A stretch of 64,000 bases of DNA from Chamaecyparis obtusa (Eukaryota; Streptophyta; Pinopsida; Cupressales; Cupressaceae), in assembly GCA_027943335.1 (NCBI GenBank), contig BSBK01002058.1:124001-188000 (forward strand). The letters run 5' to 3'. The position numbers and the translations under genes were made by a program. Each line of letters begins with the position of its first letter. Position 1 is the stretch's first letter. Of the stretch, positions 24,439 to 36,399 are shown piece by piece. The notes under the pieces are model-generated. The model saw only the letters and a program-made list of their open reading frames with translations. It was not told the DNA's origin and searched no databases.

Positions 24439-26388
24439 GGCATTCAATGCTTGGTAAAATGTCCTGAAAAAATCTTAAAAATCGGAAAAAGTCTTTAAAA
24501 AATGAACATCTTGGTGAAAACCTAGCAATAGGCACCTTGATGATTCACAAAAAAATCAAAAGTACAAAAAAAATTAAAAAATGAAAAATACAAAAAAAAA
24601 AAAAAAGAAAAAAAAAAAGTGCCTTAGTGAAAACTTTGAAACAGGCACCTTGGTAGCAAAAATAGAATCTCTACCAAGATGGTGAAAACCTGGCAAATGG
24701 GTGCCACTTGTTCAAAATGCTTCATCTATCAGCACAATCTTGGTCTTTCCCAACTTTTAGTCTTGCTTTAGTTTGTACATATCTCCCGGTTTGTTTCTGC
24801 ATTTCCAGTTTTCAATAAGTCAGTTTGTACACCAACCAGCTCAAGCGTCTGTATCCTATCAATGTTTAACACTTGGGGGCAATCAATGTCATATCCTATG
24901 GCCTCCAATGTATCTTAGACGTATCCTATCTAGTCAGAGTCCTTTGAAGCTTCAAGTTGAGTCAGTTAGTCTGTCTCGTCTCCAGAAAGAATTTTGCATC
25001 TACAACAACGCAATCAAACATCAAACTCAAACTGAAAACAATATGTGCTTCATGCTTTTATCTCCTTGTATGCTTACTGATTCGCATTGAGATTTTTGCA
25101 TATTGTGTCCCTTTGAGCTCTTCGATGATGTCCTTTATAGGATTTAGAGAGTGATGACTGGGGGCATAATCTTTTCTTTGTCTTCTACTTGTATGTGAAA
25201 ATCTAACAACTTTGGAAATTCCGGATTGAAATGGTGTCCGACTGTAAGAGCCTCTATCTCGAATTGGATGGCCATGCGTACCTCGACCATTGATACCCAG
25301 AAAATTCAAGGAAGTTTGATCTAACTATTGTCTTTTTGAGTAAGTTCTTTCTCCTACTGTGGAACGCGATCTTGCCTAAGGATGTGAACGATAAAGGGTC
25401 ACTACGGGTAATTCACATTGGATTTAGAATGATCTCTTGACTGTTTGATGTGTTTGCAATGCAAGGCATACTCAGGTCATCACGACGTTTATGTTTTGAT
25501 GCTTGTACAAATTGCTATATCAAAATGGACATGATATTCAGGTCATCCTGGCGCTTGTGCCTTGGTGCTTATATCTAATCTGACATTTTGAAAATAAAAT
25601 CAATATTCATATATCCATGGTTGTTGACCAGTGGGTGTTGTATTGATTCTTGCACATACAAATCGATATTCATATGTCTATGGTTTCATAGCTAGTGGGC
25701 ATTGTATTGATGTATCTGGTTACCAAAAAGTTCAATGATGATAACAAATCGACATATGATCAGTGACTAGGTCCTAGGTCTTAGGTTGCATTTCATATTG
25801 CATGTCTCTTTGCATTTTGCATGTTGCATGATCTCACAATGACTAAATGATCTTCAAAGCTTAAATGATTCTTCAATCACATCTTCAAATCTAACAAGAG
25901 CTGAACCTAACTCAAAGGTCTCTTCATGGAATCGCAAGCAATAATCCTCCTGGGTTAACCATCATTTTGACATAAGACTGAGTACTTGTCTTCATCAACC
26001 TGCAAAACATATCATGTGTATCGTTGCATTTACATATCATATCATAAACATTTATTGCATTACATATTATATCCATTGCATAAACATACATATTTCCATA
26101 ATCATTACATCTACATAACATTCATACATATGAAAGAAATCATCGCATTGCATTGATCCATACATACATTCTACACTACTCATAGCATTAACATCACATG
26201 ATATCATCATACATAACAAAAATGACAAGTACACATGATGTCACAACCAAAAATATCGATCTCATATATATATCAAAAATCTTAAATAGTCAGGGTGCAC
26301 TACTGGCACAGGGTACAAGAGAATGAACTCCGTAGAGCTATCAGACACAACAATGTATCAGTGAGAGAGTAACAAATAAGAAGAGAAA
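24439..26388 (+). other. Non-coding region between Pol and the antisense ORF
   Basis: A-rich tract at 24540-24620. Two near-tandem copies of about 63 bp lie near 25597 and 25660 (ATATTCATATNTCNATGGTT). No gene is seen. 25980-26180 is rich in CATTACATA-like words. Confidence 0.5.
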
Positions 26389-28302
26389 TCAACTGTCAGC
26401 ATGCTCCTCTGCATCTGGTGGAGGAGGAGGTGGTGCATCTGGTATCACCTCCGCTCTCGTTGCCCTGGCTCCCTCTGATGCTGCCATATACTGAGAATAG
26501 GTAGGCACTCTCTGTGCCGCAGGGACTACTGCATAGTACGCAGATACATAATATGAGGCCCACGCAGTCTGATGAATCACCTCTACCTGTAATCTCTGTA
26601 TCTCTGCGTGCTACTCTGTACGCTGTCTATCTACCTCTCGATGCCTCTCCTCTAATCTGGCCTGCTCTATCTTCAGGTCCCAGACCTGGACTCTAAACCG
26701 TCTGATAATCTCGGCTGAAGTAAGAGGAACTGCAGGCTCTGCATCAGCTGCTGGCATATCTGTGTCCTGTGTTGGCTGTGCTGGCTGATCTTCATGTGAA
26801 GGAATGCTCACCCTGTGCGCCTTATGGCGTCTAACCTCAGCACCCAAATCAAATGTGTCATCCCCACTGGTCCCACCTGGAAACTGCTCAGCTCCTAGAA
26901 CATCATCTGTAGATCCTACTCTGCCCAGTGTGCCACTCTCACCTCTACTCCATCTCTATGTGCCGGAAGATGTGCCCGCTGTAGATGTAGAAGGACGTGG
27001 AGGCCTCCCATGTCCTGGTGCTCTCTGTAAAGGAGCCATGGCTCTCTGTCTCGGAGGAGTAGGGTGTACCACCTGTGGTCTCGGTCCTGCTCTCATAGGA
27101 GCCCCAGTAACATCCATAGCCTTCTCCATGGAGGGTATCAGCTCTGTCGGATCAGAAAATCAGTGAATCTGATGATCAGCAAGCCATGCCACACATGCAT
27201 CTGTAACACCTGCATCAACCACTTGTGGAAGGTAGTCCCAATCCCTACCAATAATCCAGCTATACTCCTCAGCACATATAGTATAACTAAGCCATGGTGC
27301 CCATCCAAGCCCTATCTCACGCACAATGCGGGCATAAGCAGTATAATCCTGAGGGACATCTTGAATGCGTCCATACTGACGCTAGACTCTGGTAATCAAA
27401 AATCTCTCTAAGACAGTGGAGGTCCGTCCTATCAATATTCTACTCTGGAAAAAGAATGAAAACTGCTCTCTCGCAGTAGGCCAGGCCTCTATCTATAAAA
27501 ATGGCCTCCAGATCACGAAGGTCATGTCATCCAAGCATCGGCGGAAATACTCGGTGTGACCCATGCGAACCTGAGTAACGTAACTAGCATACGTATATAG
27601 GATCGGCTCCTGTGGCTGTCGCTGACTCTGAAAAACTGGTCTCAAAACTGGGATATGCTCCCAAGCCCATACCTGCAGTACCAATGCTCCTGAAGCAAAT
27701 GTCTTGTAGTCCTAATACACGACCTCGTGCATCTCAGAATACAAGTGCACCAATAGACACTGACCCCAGGTAAGCTCGGTAGGTGTAGCCATCAACAATG
27801 CTACCATCGGTGACCATCCCATCAAAAAGCCGTTCTGCTGACGGCCAGGCATAATCAACTCTCCGATCATCCCCGCAACGATACACTCTAGACGATGTGT
27901 CTGACCATATCTCTGCATAAGTGTCTCCTAGGATATAGACCCAGTCAGCTGGGTATCATCACCGAACAGTCGTCTAAATGCATGCAGTCCCCTCGATCCT
28001 CCACTAACATACTCAGGACGCTGCGAAGTATGAAAAGGAATGCGAAGAATCTTATACACGTCCTCAGGGGTCACAGTGATCTCCCTAGTCAGAAGGTGGA
28101 ATTTCTGGGTCTCAGAATGAAACCTCTCAATCAGTGCAGTCAATAAACCATGATTTACCCTAATATCAGGTAAATGAATCAGGTGCTCAAATCCACAGGT
28201 AGCAAGATGAACCCTCATCGAGTCTGGTAAGGCAACACACAATCTCTGGGTGGCCGAATAAGAATGGCGAACATGTACATCAGGATATGTGACCTAAATC
28301 AT
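26389..28302 (-). pseudogene. Antisense ORF with plant mobile domain
   Basis: One minus-strand frame of 638 codons, opposite to Gag-Pol, begins ATG at 28302. It carries eight stops (28296, 27930, 27714, 27495 and others downstream), each derivable from CAG, TGG or CGA by one transition. The N-terminal third has LTALIERFHSETQKFHL, EITVTPEDVYKILRIP and a later W-rich part (PTELTWGQCLLVHL), the pattern of the plant mobile domain (aminotransferase-like) also found in host silencing factors and in transposons. The C-terminus is Pro/Arg-rich, then a short helical region, then PDAPPPPPPD. Extra ORFs in either orientation are known in the Tat lineage. The role in the element is unknown. Confidence 0.75.
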
Positions 28303-28454
28303 AGAGAAACAGGGTGTTTTGTCAAAAATTCAGTTCAAAATCAGGCCAAGAGTATCAGAATACACAGTTTTGAAGTTTCAAAAGGTGGGGCAAAGTATCC
28401 GCAATCAGGCAAAAGGATCAGAAAAGTTTGATTTTTGACCTAAAAATGAGTTTT

Positions 28455-28700
28455 TCACACTCTATTTTTCAAACGACATTTCAGACTGGCATGAAATGTC
28501 GTACGACATTCCACAACATACCAAACGACAATGCATAGTCGTACGACACTTCACCCGGATTCATACGAGTTTCAAGGGACCCGATGAAATGTCGTATGAC
28601 ACAAGGGTCCCTATCATACGACACTTGGGCATGGATGAAAGGACATTCTAAACTAAAATGAAATGTTGTACAAGTCTGGACTGGGACTCGCACGAGTTTC
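28455..28700 (-). repeat. Motif cluster 3, upstream of the antisense ORF
   Basis: About eight copies of TGTCGTAYGA/TGTCGTTTGA-like words, oriented on the minus strand. They lie 150-400 bp upstream of the antisense start, mirroring clusters 1 and 2 upstream of Gag. Confidence 0.7.
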
Positions 28701-29952
28701 TACACATGCGAAAATCAAAAACTAAAAATGCGTATGGAAAATATTAAAAATGCTATAAATCATCAAAAACATGCATTTTCAGGGGGGAACAGAGGTCCAC
28801 CTACCGGATGTCCATACTGTCGAGGTCTGTCATGTCTCCAGCTGTGCTCAAAATGGTGCGAACTCACAGGTACCTTCAGTTCTCGCTGGTCTGCTATTTT
28901 TCTTGCTCAGAGGTCTCCACAGAATCTCTAAAGTCAAAGGGTTGAAATGAATTGAAAATGACCCTTCCGGCCTTTATATGACTTTTGACCTAATTTTTAA
29001 AAGTGCTCCGTTTTCCATGAAAATTGCACCCCTGGCTAATTTTGACATTTTGAATCCATTTTCGGGATCAAAATTGAAATCTGAGATCGTTTATTATGTC
29101 AAAATCGCAATTTAAAATTTTTGGAACCAGGATGGTCTACTGCTTGCATAATCGACCTTCAATCATCACAGAAATCCAGTATTCAACTCAACTGATTATC
29201 TTTCATCAAACTATCAAAATTTCAACTTGGTCAACCATGGTCAACTCATGGTCAAACTTAGTCAAATTTGGTCTCCAAGACCTTCTAAACGATGCAGAAT
29301 ACGTTCTCGGACGTATTTAACCACTTCTCAAATCAATTAACATGCTTCTAAACTATCAACACTGACTTTTCTTATCAGATTTCAATTTTAATCCCGAAGG
29401 GGGCATGGTATTGCACATCATTCAAAGTCTGTAAATCAAATTCTATCGATCAAGTCTATCAATATCTTTCATTAGTGATGAAGACAAACAATCACGTCTA
29501 GTCGCTGATTCATCAAAAGTCCTCATCGCTCGGGGCAAATCTATCATCACTTGGGGCATATCAGATTCATCGATCCATATCAATCTGGTATTCTCCTAAT
29601 CTTGTAAACTGTATCAGTTTTTGCAACCATCAGATCATAGTGTTCTTTCCTTGGTTCTTCAGCAACTAAAGGATTCAGATGTGATACCTGCTAGTTCTGC
29701 TAAGACAATCGAGTCTAGAATGGGTCACTCACTTCTTATCAATCCTAAGGTTTGGAATCAGGCGTTTTGACTTTTTTTTGCAATCATCGGTTCATTGCTG
29801 CTATAGTAAACATTATCTCTGGTCATTCAGGACCTCCTATCTCAATATCTTTCAATCGGTTTCTATCTTGAGATCAGTTTATCTTTTGATCAGTTTCATA
29901 TCTTTATCAAACATAGACTATCTTTGAACCACTGCGCTTTGCACAGTAATTC
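28701..29952 (+). other. 3' untranslated part of the gypsy element
   Basis: No ORF of note. On the minus strand it would be the promoter or 5' exon region of the antisense gene: an ATG near 28831 leads to a possible GTAGGT donor, but I could not match its phase to the ORF. Confidence 0.45.
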
Positions 29953-29966
29953 AAAGAGGGGCAAAA
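29953..29966 (+). other. Polypurine tract of the gypsy element
   Basis: The purine-rich stretch AAAGAGGGGCAAAA (one C) lies directly before the TG of the 3' LTR, as required for plus-strand priming. Confidence 0.8.
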
Positions 29967-31227
29967 TGTAATACCCCAAAAATGGGCTATAAGTTCATTA
30001 ACCTCCTACATCGACAAATCAAACAAAATCGACATCAAAGTCCCAACCTAAGGCACATCTAAACATCATCGAATCATAATTGATTATCTTAAATTTTGCA
30101 TCGGGGAATATTCTTAGTAATATTCCTAATTATCTTAATTATCTTTAATTTTATAATTATTTGGCAATAAATCACATTTATCCTAAAATTTGATTAAATA
30201 AATATTTTGCATATTTAATTAATTAGACTTAATATCTTGCCACTTAATTGTTTAATTAAATTTAATTCTATCTATTATTAATTGTATTATTTAATTTTGA
30301 CAATAAATCAAAGTTCCTATCTTTAATTGATTAAATTCTTATTTAATTAATTAAAGCATGTTGTCATTATTTAATAATATAGTTTTTAATAAAAGTTTGA
30401 TAAAATAGTTAATTAACCCATAAATTAATTATTTTATTTTCAAAAATTAGTTGATTTGAGGATAAATCACTTTATTTATTTATTTAATTCTTAATTATTA
30501 TGCATATTCAAAAGAAACAATTAAACTCCAAATCAGAAAATCAATGCAAGTTATTAGCTTTTTGGAACTCAACATCCTTTTGGAGTTCAAAAAAGCTGAT
30601 CTAAACTCTAATTTGAGTTAAAAAACTATTTTTGCATATTTTTGCATGATTTTGAGAATTAACTATCTTTCATGATTAGATAACTCAAAAATCAAGATAA
30701 GTTAATTTGAGTGATTTATGGCTTTTATCCATGCACCTCCAAAGCCCTGGATTTCTATAAATTAAAGGCTTCAGCTCTTCACAAATCATCTCATATTTTT
30801 GCACAATCACGCTGGAGAATTGGAATTGAAGAATCAAAGCTCTTGCGAATCGACATCTTTGTGAGATCAATCTTATTTTTGCATTCATATTTCATATCAT
30901 TGTTAGATTAGCATAGCATATCAGTTTTCATATAGATTAATTTCATATCAGTTTTTCATTCATTCTTATTGCATAGAAAAATCCAAAAAAATAGCTTAAT
31001 TGCATTCAATCTCATATCTAGATCAATTGCATTCAAATCCTTCATTTAGGTGTCGTTTAGGTCACTCACCTCGATTACAATCTGAGAACATTAATCTCGC
31101 ACCTACTAGAAGGTAGTAAATCGCTTGGTTAGATAGCTTTCAATTTTGCACGATTTTGATTTTAGCTAACCTCTAATGTTTTACTGAGTGTTGTGTCTAC
31201 AGATCAGGTACAATTTTCACACACACA
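29967..31227 (+). repeat. 3' LTR of the gypsy element
   Basis: 1261 bp. It differs from the 5' copy mainly by a 10-bp insertion near 30640 and scattered transitions. The TATA box is at 30756-30762. Confidence 0.93.
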
Positions 31228-31457
31228 ACTAGCAGGTCATCTTTAATTAAACCAAGGAATGACTTCTTCCATTCCTTGACTTCTAGCGATACTCTAAAAT
31301 TATTTGGATAATAATTCATGTGCAGAGATGAGAAAGTCGAACATAATTCCACAGAAGAACTTACACCAACCAGAAAGCTTAGGCGACTCATCATTACACA
31401 AAAAATAGAAGACAGTGGGTAAGAACCAGGGTTAGAGGATTCAAAATGAAAGTACAA
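31228..31457 (-). pseudogene. N-terminal part of the ORF split by the gypsy element
   Basis: This minus-strand frame reads to the insertion point through VSLEVKEWKKSFLGLIKDDLL and continues in frame at 12970 once the element and one TSD are discounted. No family is recognised. A TAA-free start upstream is not obvious. Confidence 0.45.
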
Positions 31458-31744
31458 TAGAGGAAAGATTATGCAGGAAGCAGAAAATAGATCCCATTTA
31501 TAAGAGAAGAGACTACTAGTACGGTTAAATGAGGGGTTTATTAATCAATAATGACACCTGTTGGAGAAAAGATATGAAATCCCAATCAATGGTCAAAGGA
31601 CACAGACGACACAAGGGAGATGTCACATATGGGAGTTAGTGAAAAATAATTGCATGATCGGAAGATATGCCAAATAAATCACAAGAAAATGAAAGGCTAA
31701 AAGAGACCCGAATTCCCACAATCATGCTCAAGAGATTAATATAT
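31458..31744. other. Short non-coding gap
   Basis: Nothing recognised. Confidence 0.4.
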
Positions 31745-32640
31745 GGGTATGTGCAGGATCATGAGGGGCCAAACTATGCCCTTAAGTGGCAATGAAAAAT
31801 CAGAAAATCAGGATTAGTCAACTTGGCGTGAAAAAATGAACTAGTTATCAACCTAATATCAAAAAGTTGTAAGAATATAATTTGTAGGAAATTGAATGTA
31901 GTTTCTAAACTACTAAGCCTTTTCTGAAAAAAATTAATATGATTGGTAAAAAGTATAGATTGCAATGCAACACTACAAACATTTTAGCAAAAAAATAAGA
32001 AGTACGTGTATGTCTGACCACCCTAATCAAAAGCAAATGATAATATTTTTTTATAATATTCTATATATAAGTAGCTGACTCATGCCCGGATGTGACGCAT
32101 ATTTTTTGGTATTTTTATTCCAAACAGATAATTAATTATGATGTTTTTGCTATAGCGCTTTCAGAATTTAAAAACTCTCGTGTCTGACCACATTAACTCA
32201 TTGAAAACTTTTTTTAATTTTTTCTTATACTAGATGAAGCATAGAATGTGACGCATCTTTCGGATTTAAAAAATGTTATACCGTTTGAAAGATATAGTCA
32301 TTTTTCAATCAGTATCTAAATCAGCACTTTAGAGGTAGCTCGATTAGAAAATAACTAATAATTACTTAACGAATTCAAAATTTGACAGCAATTATATCGA
32401 TAGAAAGCTGATAATCTCCTTAAGATACTCTTTTCGTTTTATCAAATTCGGGTGAAAAAAAAGCCGTCAGCTACATGGTCGAAGTCTGGAACTAAGAGAA
32501 ACAGAAGAAAAACATGTTTTTGTGACACTTGAAGAGTTGACTAGATAGGTTTGGTGCACAGACCAATACCGAGCCTAATCAGGTACCCGATATTATCGAG
32601 TACCCGAATCTGGCGGCAGAATTTCAAATTTTTGCTTTGC
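31745..32640 (+). mobile_element. Element end A (right-facing terminal repeat)
   Basis: Begins GGGTATGTGCAGGATCATGA and runs about 780 bp in close similarity to end B (35009 on). It goes on to a CCTAATCAGGTACCCGATA...ATCGAGTACCCGA stretch shared, inverted, with end C (48137-48349). This is best read as the left end of a DNA-transposon-like family with terminal inverted repeats of about 50 bp. No clear TSD with 48349 is seen (left flank ATTAATAT, right flank AAATGCTA). Confidence 0.55.
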
Positions 32641-32689
32641 CTCCACTTTCTCTAATTTCTAATTTCAAAATTTGGTTCCACTTTATCAA

Positions 32690-32904
32690 TTATAGTTATA
32701 TAATTGATAGTTATATATTTGATAGTTATTAGTTATATATTAAATATTATATAATATGAATTATATATTAAATGTTATATTTAATATTATTTAATATATA
32801 TTAATATTAAAAACTATATATTAGATTATATATTATATATAATATTATATATTATATATTAAATATTATATAATATACATTTTACATTTTAAATATTATT
32901 TAAT
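32690..32904. repeat. AT microsatellite-like tract
   Basis: Almost pure A/T with TATATTAAATATTATA words. A similar tract follows end B. Confidence 0.8.
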
Positions 32905-33554
32905 ATGATTCAGAGCATGAGCATGAGTCCCTACAATGGCATAGTAGTGTCTTTTACAGGTGCCAAAAACCCTAGCTACGCAGAAAAGGAGGCTTTGAAG
33001 AATAGTTCACTGGAGGCGGATTATAGAAGCAGAGGGCAAGAGAATCACTCTGTTTCCACCACTTGTGGCTATGAAATGGTATCTTTCCCTGCTTTTTCAA
33101 TCGAAATGCTAAATTGTAAAGGTTCTCGAAACAGATTCTAGTCGTGCCAGACAATTGTACCATACCTATTGATCATCGGGTAGCTGAACAGAGTCATTGG
33201 GAGGTTAAACAAGAACAACCAGATGGATCTTTGAACCGGTTGAAGATTATGGAGAACAGGGAAAGGTTTGGTAAAATGAGCAGTTGTACTAGAAATGATG
33301 CACGTGCCGTAGAACTGACCGCATTAATAAATTTAAAGAAGAGATCAGTGGCGACACGACATTATGAGGAAAGCCTTGCCGTTTCAATGGTTCCCTGCCC
33401 CCCCCCGTGATATTATGAAGAATGTCTTACCGCTTCAATGTCGGCACCACCTCTCTCTTAGACTTTTTCCATTGCTTCTCATCAGTACTTTGAAATATGG
33501 CAGGGATTGCGGGCACATTATTACCCCTAGGGATTGGGATTGAGATATCACATG
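32905..33554 (+). other. Possible captured fragment between end A and the array
   Basis: Two adjacent short frames (32905-33141, 33144-33410) have plausible protein composition but no recognised domain. 32946-33015 recurs inverted at 44117-44187. Near 33356-33450 a short block around TTATGA-GAA-GCCTT is duplicated. Confidence 0.35.
32946..33015 (+). repeat. Left arm of an inverted repeat flanking the array complex
   Basis: Contains ACCCTAGCTACGCAGAAAAG and GAAGAATAGTTCACTGGAG. The reverse complement, with a few mismatches, is at 44117-44187, about 11 kb away on the other side of both tandem arrays. Confidence 0.75.
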
Positions 33555-35008
33555 TTAGGACCCCTAGAGAGTCCCCATGACCCCTTATGACACATTGGAA
33601 TGCTCAAATGTGTCTTAAGAGGTCTTAGGACCCCTTCAAACACACTTGAACATTCCAATGTGTCAAAAGGGGTCATTGGGACTCCCTAGGGGTTCTATTA
33701 TGTCTTCTCATGCGTTAGGACCCCTAGGGAGTCCCCATGACCCCTTTTGACACATTGGAATGCTCAAGTGTGTCTTAAGGGGTCCTACAACCCCTTAAGA
33801 CACACTTGAGCATTCCAATGTGTCAAAAGGGGTCATGGGGACTCCCTAGGGGTCCTAGTATGCCTTATCACGCGTTAAGATCCATAGGGAGTCCGCATGA
33901 CCCCTTATGACACATTGGAACACTCAAGTGTGTCTTAAGGGGTCCTATGACCCCTTAAGACACACTTGAGCGTTCCAATGTGTCAAAAGGGGTCATTGGG
34001 ACTCCCTAGGGGTCCTAGTATGCCTTTTCACATGTTAGGACCCCTAGAGAGTCCTCATGACCCCTTTTGACACATTGGAATGCTCAAGTGTGTCTTAAAG
34101 GGTCCTACGACCCCTTAAGACACACTTGAGCATTCCAATGTGTCAAAAGGGGTCATTGGGACTCCCTAGGGGTCCTAGTATGCCTTATCATGCATTAGGA
34201 CCCCTAGAGAGTCCTCATGACCCCTTTTGACACATTGGAATGCTCAAGTGTGTCTTAAAAGGTCCTACGACCCCTTAAGACACACTTGAGCGTTCCAATG
34301 TGTCAAAAGGGGTCATTGCGACTCCCTAGGGGTATTAGTACGCCTTATCATGCGTTAGAATCCATAGAGAGTCCCCATGAACTCTTTTGACACATTGCAA
34401 TGTTGTAGTGTGTCTTAAGGGGTCTTAGGACCCCTTAAGACACAATTGAGTGTTCTAATGTGTCAAAAGGGATCATGGGAACACCTTAGGTGTTCTAATG
34501 CATGATAAGTCATACTAGGACCCCTAGGTAGTCCCCATGACCCCTTTTGAGACATTAGAATGTTCAAGTGTGTCTTAAGGGGTATTAGGACCCCTTAAGA
34601 TACACTTGAGCACTCTATTGCATCAAAAGGGGTCATGGGGACTCCCTAGGTGTCCTAATGCACCTTATCACACATTAGGACATCCAGGGAGTCCCCATGA
34701 CCCCTTTTGACGCATTAGAATGCTCAAATGTGTCTTAAGGGGTCCTAATACCCCTTAAGACACACTTGAACATACCAATGTGTCAAAAGGGGTCATGGGG
34801 ACTCCCTAGGGGTCCTAGTACGCGTACTAGGACCCCTAGGGAGTCCCCATGACCCCTTTTGACACATTAGAATGCTCAAGTGTGTCTTAAGGGATCCTAA
34901 TACCACTTAAGACACACTCGAGCATTCTAATGTGTCAAAAGGGGTTCTGGGGACTCCCTAGGGGTACTAGTATACCTTATCACGCATTAGGGCACCTAGA
35001 GAGTCCCC
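33555..35008. repeat. Tandem array of 160-bp palindromic units, block 1
   Basis: Nine-odd units with a 160-bp period. Each unit is itself an inverted repeat: an arm of about 70 bp (GGACCCCTAGGGAGTCCCCA ... AAGTGTGTCTTAAGGGGTC), about 5 bp, the reverse complement arm, then a spacer of about 22 bp (TAGTATGCCTTATCACGCGTTA type). Reading frames are not maintained. Single-stranded DNA or RNA of one unit would fold into a near-perfect hairpin. The block ends abruptly against end B at 35008. Confidence 0.92.
34777..34868. repeat. 92-bp perfect palindrome
   Basis: Centred between 34822 and 34823 (TAGTACG/CGTACTA), with 46-bp arms and no spacer. The usual asymmetric 22-bp spacer is replaced here by a symmetric 14-bp one. 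Near-perfect pairing continues outward for about 30 bp more. Confidence 0.85.
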
Positions 35009-35860
35009 GGGTATGTGTAGGATCATGAGGGGCCAAACTATGCCCTTAAGTGGCAATGAAAAATTATACAATCAGGATTAGTCAACTTGGCGTGAAAAAA
35101 TGAACTAGTTATCAACCTAATATCAAAAAGTTGTAAGAATATAATTTGTAGGAAATTGAATGTAGTTTCTAAACTACTAAGTCTTTTCTGAAAAAAAATT
35201 AATATGATTGCTAAAAAGTATAGATTGCAATGCAGCACTACAAACATTTCAGCAAAAAAATAAGAAGTACGTGTATGTCTGACCACCCTAATTAAAAGCA
35301 AATGATAATATTTTTTTATAATATTCTATATATAAGTAGTTGACTCATGCCCGGATGTGACACATATTTTTTGGTATTTTTATTCCAAACAGATAATTAA
35401 TCATGATTTTTTTGCTACAGCGCTTTCAGAATTTAAAAACTCTCATGTCTGACCACCTTAACTCATTGAAAACTTATCATAATTCAATTTTTTAAATTTT
35501 TTTCTTATACTAGATGAAGCATAGAATGTGACGCATCTTTCGGATTTCAAAAATGTTATACGGTTTGAAAGTTATAGCTATTTTTCCATCATTATGTCAA
35601 TCAGGACTTTAGACGTAAGTGAACTAGAAAATAACTAATAAATACTTAACGAATTCAAAATCTGACAGCACTTATATCGATGGAAAGCTAACAATCATCT
35701 GAAGAAACCCTTTTCATTTTATCGAAATCAGGTGGAAAAAAAGTCATCAACCTAATGGTCGAAGTGTTGACATAAGAAAAACAGAGAAAAAACACTTTTT
35801 TTGCACACCTTCAGCGTTGACCATGGAGCTTTGGTTTCCAAAGCTGTTACCCGATTTTGC
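35009..35860 (+). mobile_element. Element end B (right-facing terminal repeat)
   Basis: Begins GGGTATGTGTAGGATCATGA and matches end A over about 750 bp at roughly 90% by eye. The similarity includes the ATATTCTATATATAAGTAG stretch near 35320 and a final TTACCCGATTTTGC trace. It interrupts the palindrome array: block 1 stops 1 bp before it. Confidence 0.55.
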
Positions 35861-35929
35861 TTTAATTTCAAATTTGAAAAGTTTCCCCCTCCCACTCTTT
35901 TTTTATTTCCCTTTAATTTTGATGTTTTT

Positions 35930-36395
35930 TTCTTTCACCCTGACAATGAATAATTTATATATTTTATATTTAGGTTTTATATTTTATGTTTTATATTTTA
36001 TATTATATAGTATATAGTATATATATTATTTATTTATATTATATATTCAATAATATCAATTTAAATGGCCTAAGTATATAGTCTATTCAGATTTATATTA
36101 AATGCAATATTTTTATATTATAATATAAATGTTACATAATATATATATGTATATATTATAAATTATATATTAAATATTGTTGTGTATATAATATAATAAA
36201 ATATAATATAATGTCTAATATATATAATATATAAAATGAATAGGACATTAATATATTGTATATTTGATAATATATATTAAATGTAATATCTAATATATCT
36301 TATAATATATATATTATATATTTAGTCTATTAAATATTGTATTTTTTCAAATATTTTATATATTATTTTAATATTTAATTTAAGTTATAACAGAT
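35930..36395. repeat. AT-rich tract after end B
   Basis: TATATTATA-like low-complexity DNA, comparable to the tract after end A. No gene. Confidence 0.8.
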
Positions 36396-36399
36396 CCTC

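Larger units (their letters stand above)
12971..31227 (+). mobile_element. 18.3-kb Ty3/gypsy retrotransposon, Tat/Ogre-like
   Basis: LTRs at 12971-14221 and 29967-31227 are about 98% identical by eye (around 20 substitutions plus a 10-bp indel). Both run TGTAATACCCC...CACACACA. A PBS-like TGGCGCCCACTGTGGGG follows 4 bp after the 5' LTR, and a PPT AAAGAGGGGCAAAA abuts the 3' LTR. The flanks GCTAG (12966-12970) and ACTAG (31228-31232) are a TSD with one change. The order is Gag, protease, G-patch, RT, RNase H, second RNase H, integrase. The second RNase H, the great length, the long leader and an extra antisense ORF point to the Tat lineage of Ty3/gypsy. Many stops make it non-autonomous now. 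The near-identical LTRs mean a fairly recent insertion. Confidence 0.93.

Noticed and set aside
28803..28831. Short 5' exon (ATG to GTAGGT) for the antisense ORF
   Set aside because: The phase does not match the acceptor at 28294-28296, and a simple ATG at 28302 followed by a mutated codon explains the start as well.
31745..35860. Ends A and B as LTRs of one retrotransposon
   Set aside because: They are in direct orientation and alike, but no PBS, PPT or TG...CA ends were seen, and a third inverted copy (48349) fits terminal inverted repeats better.
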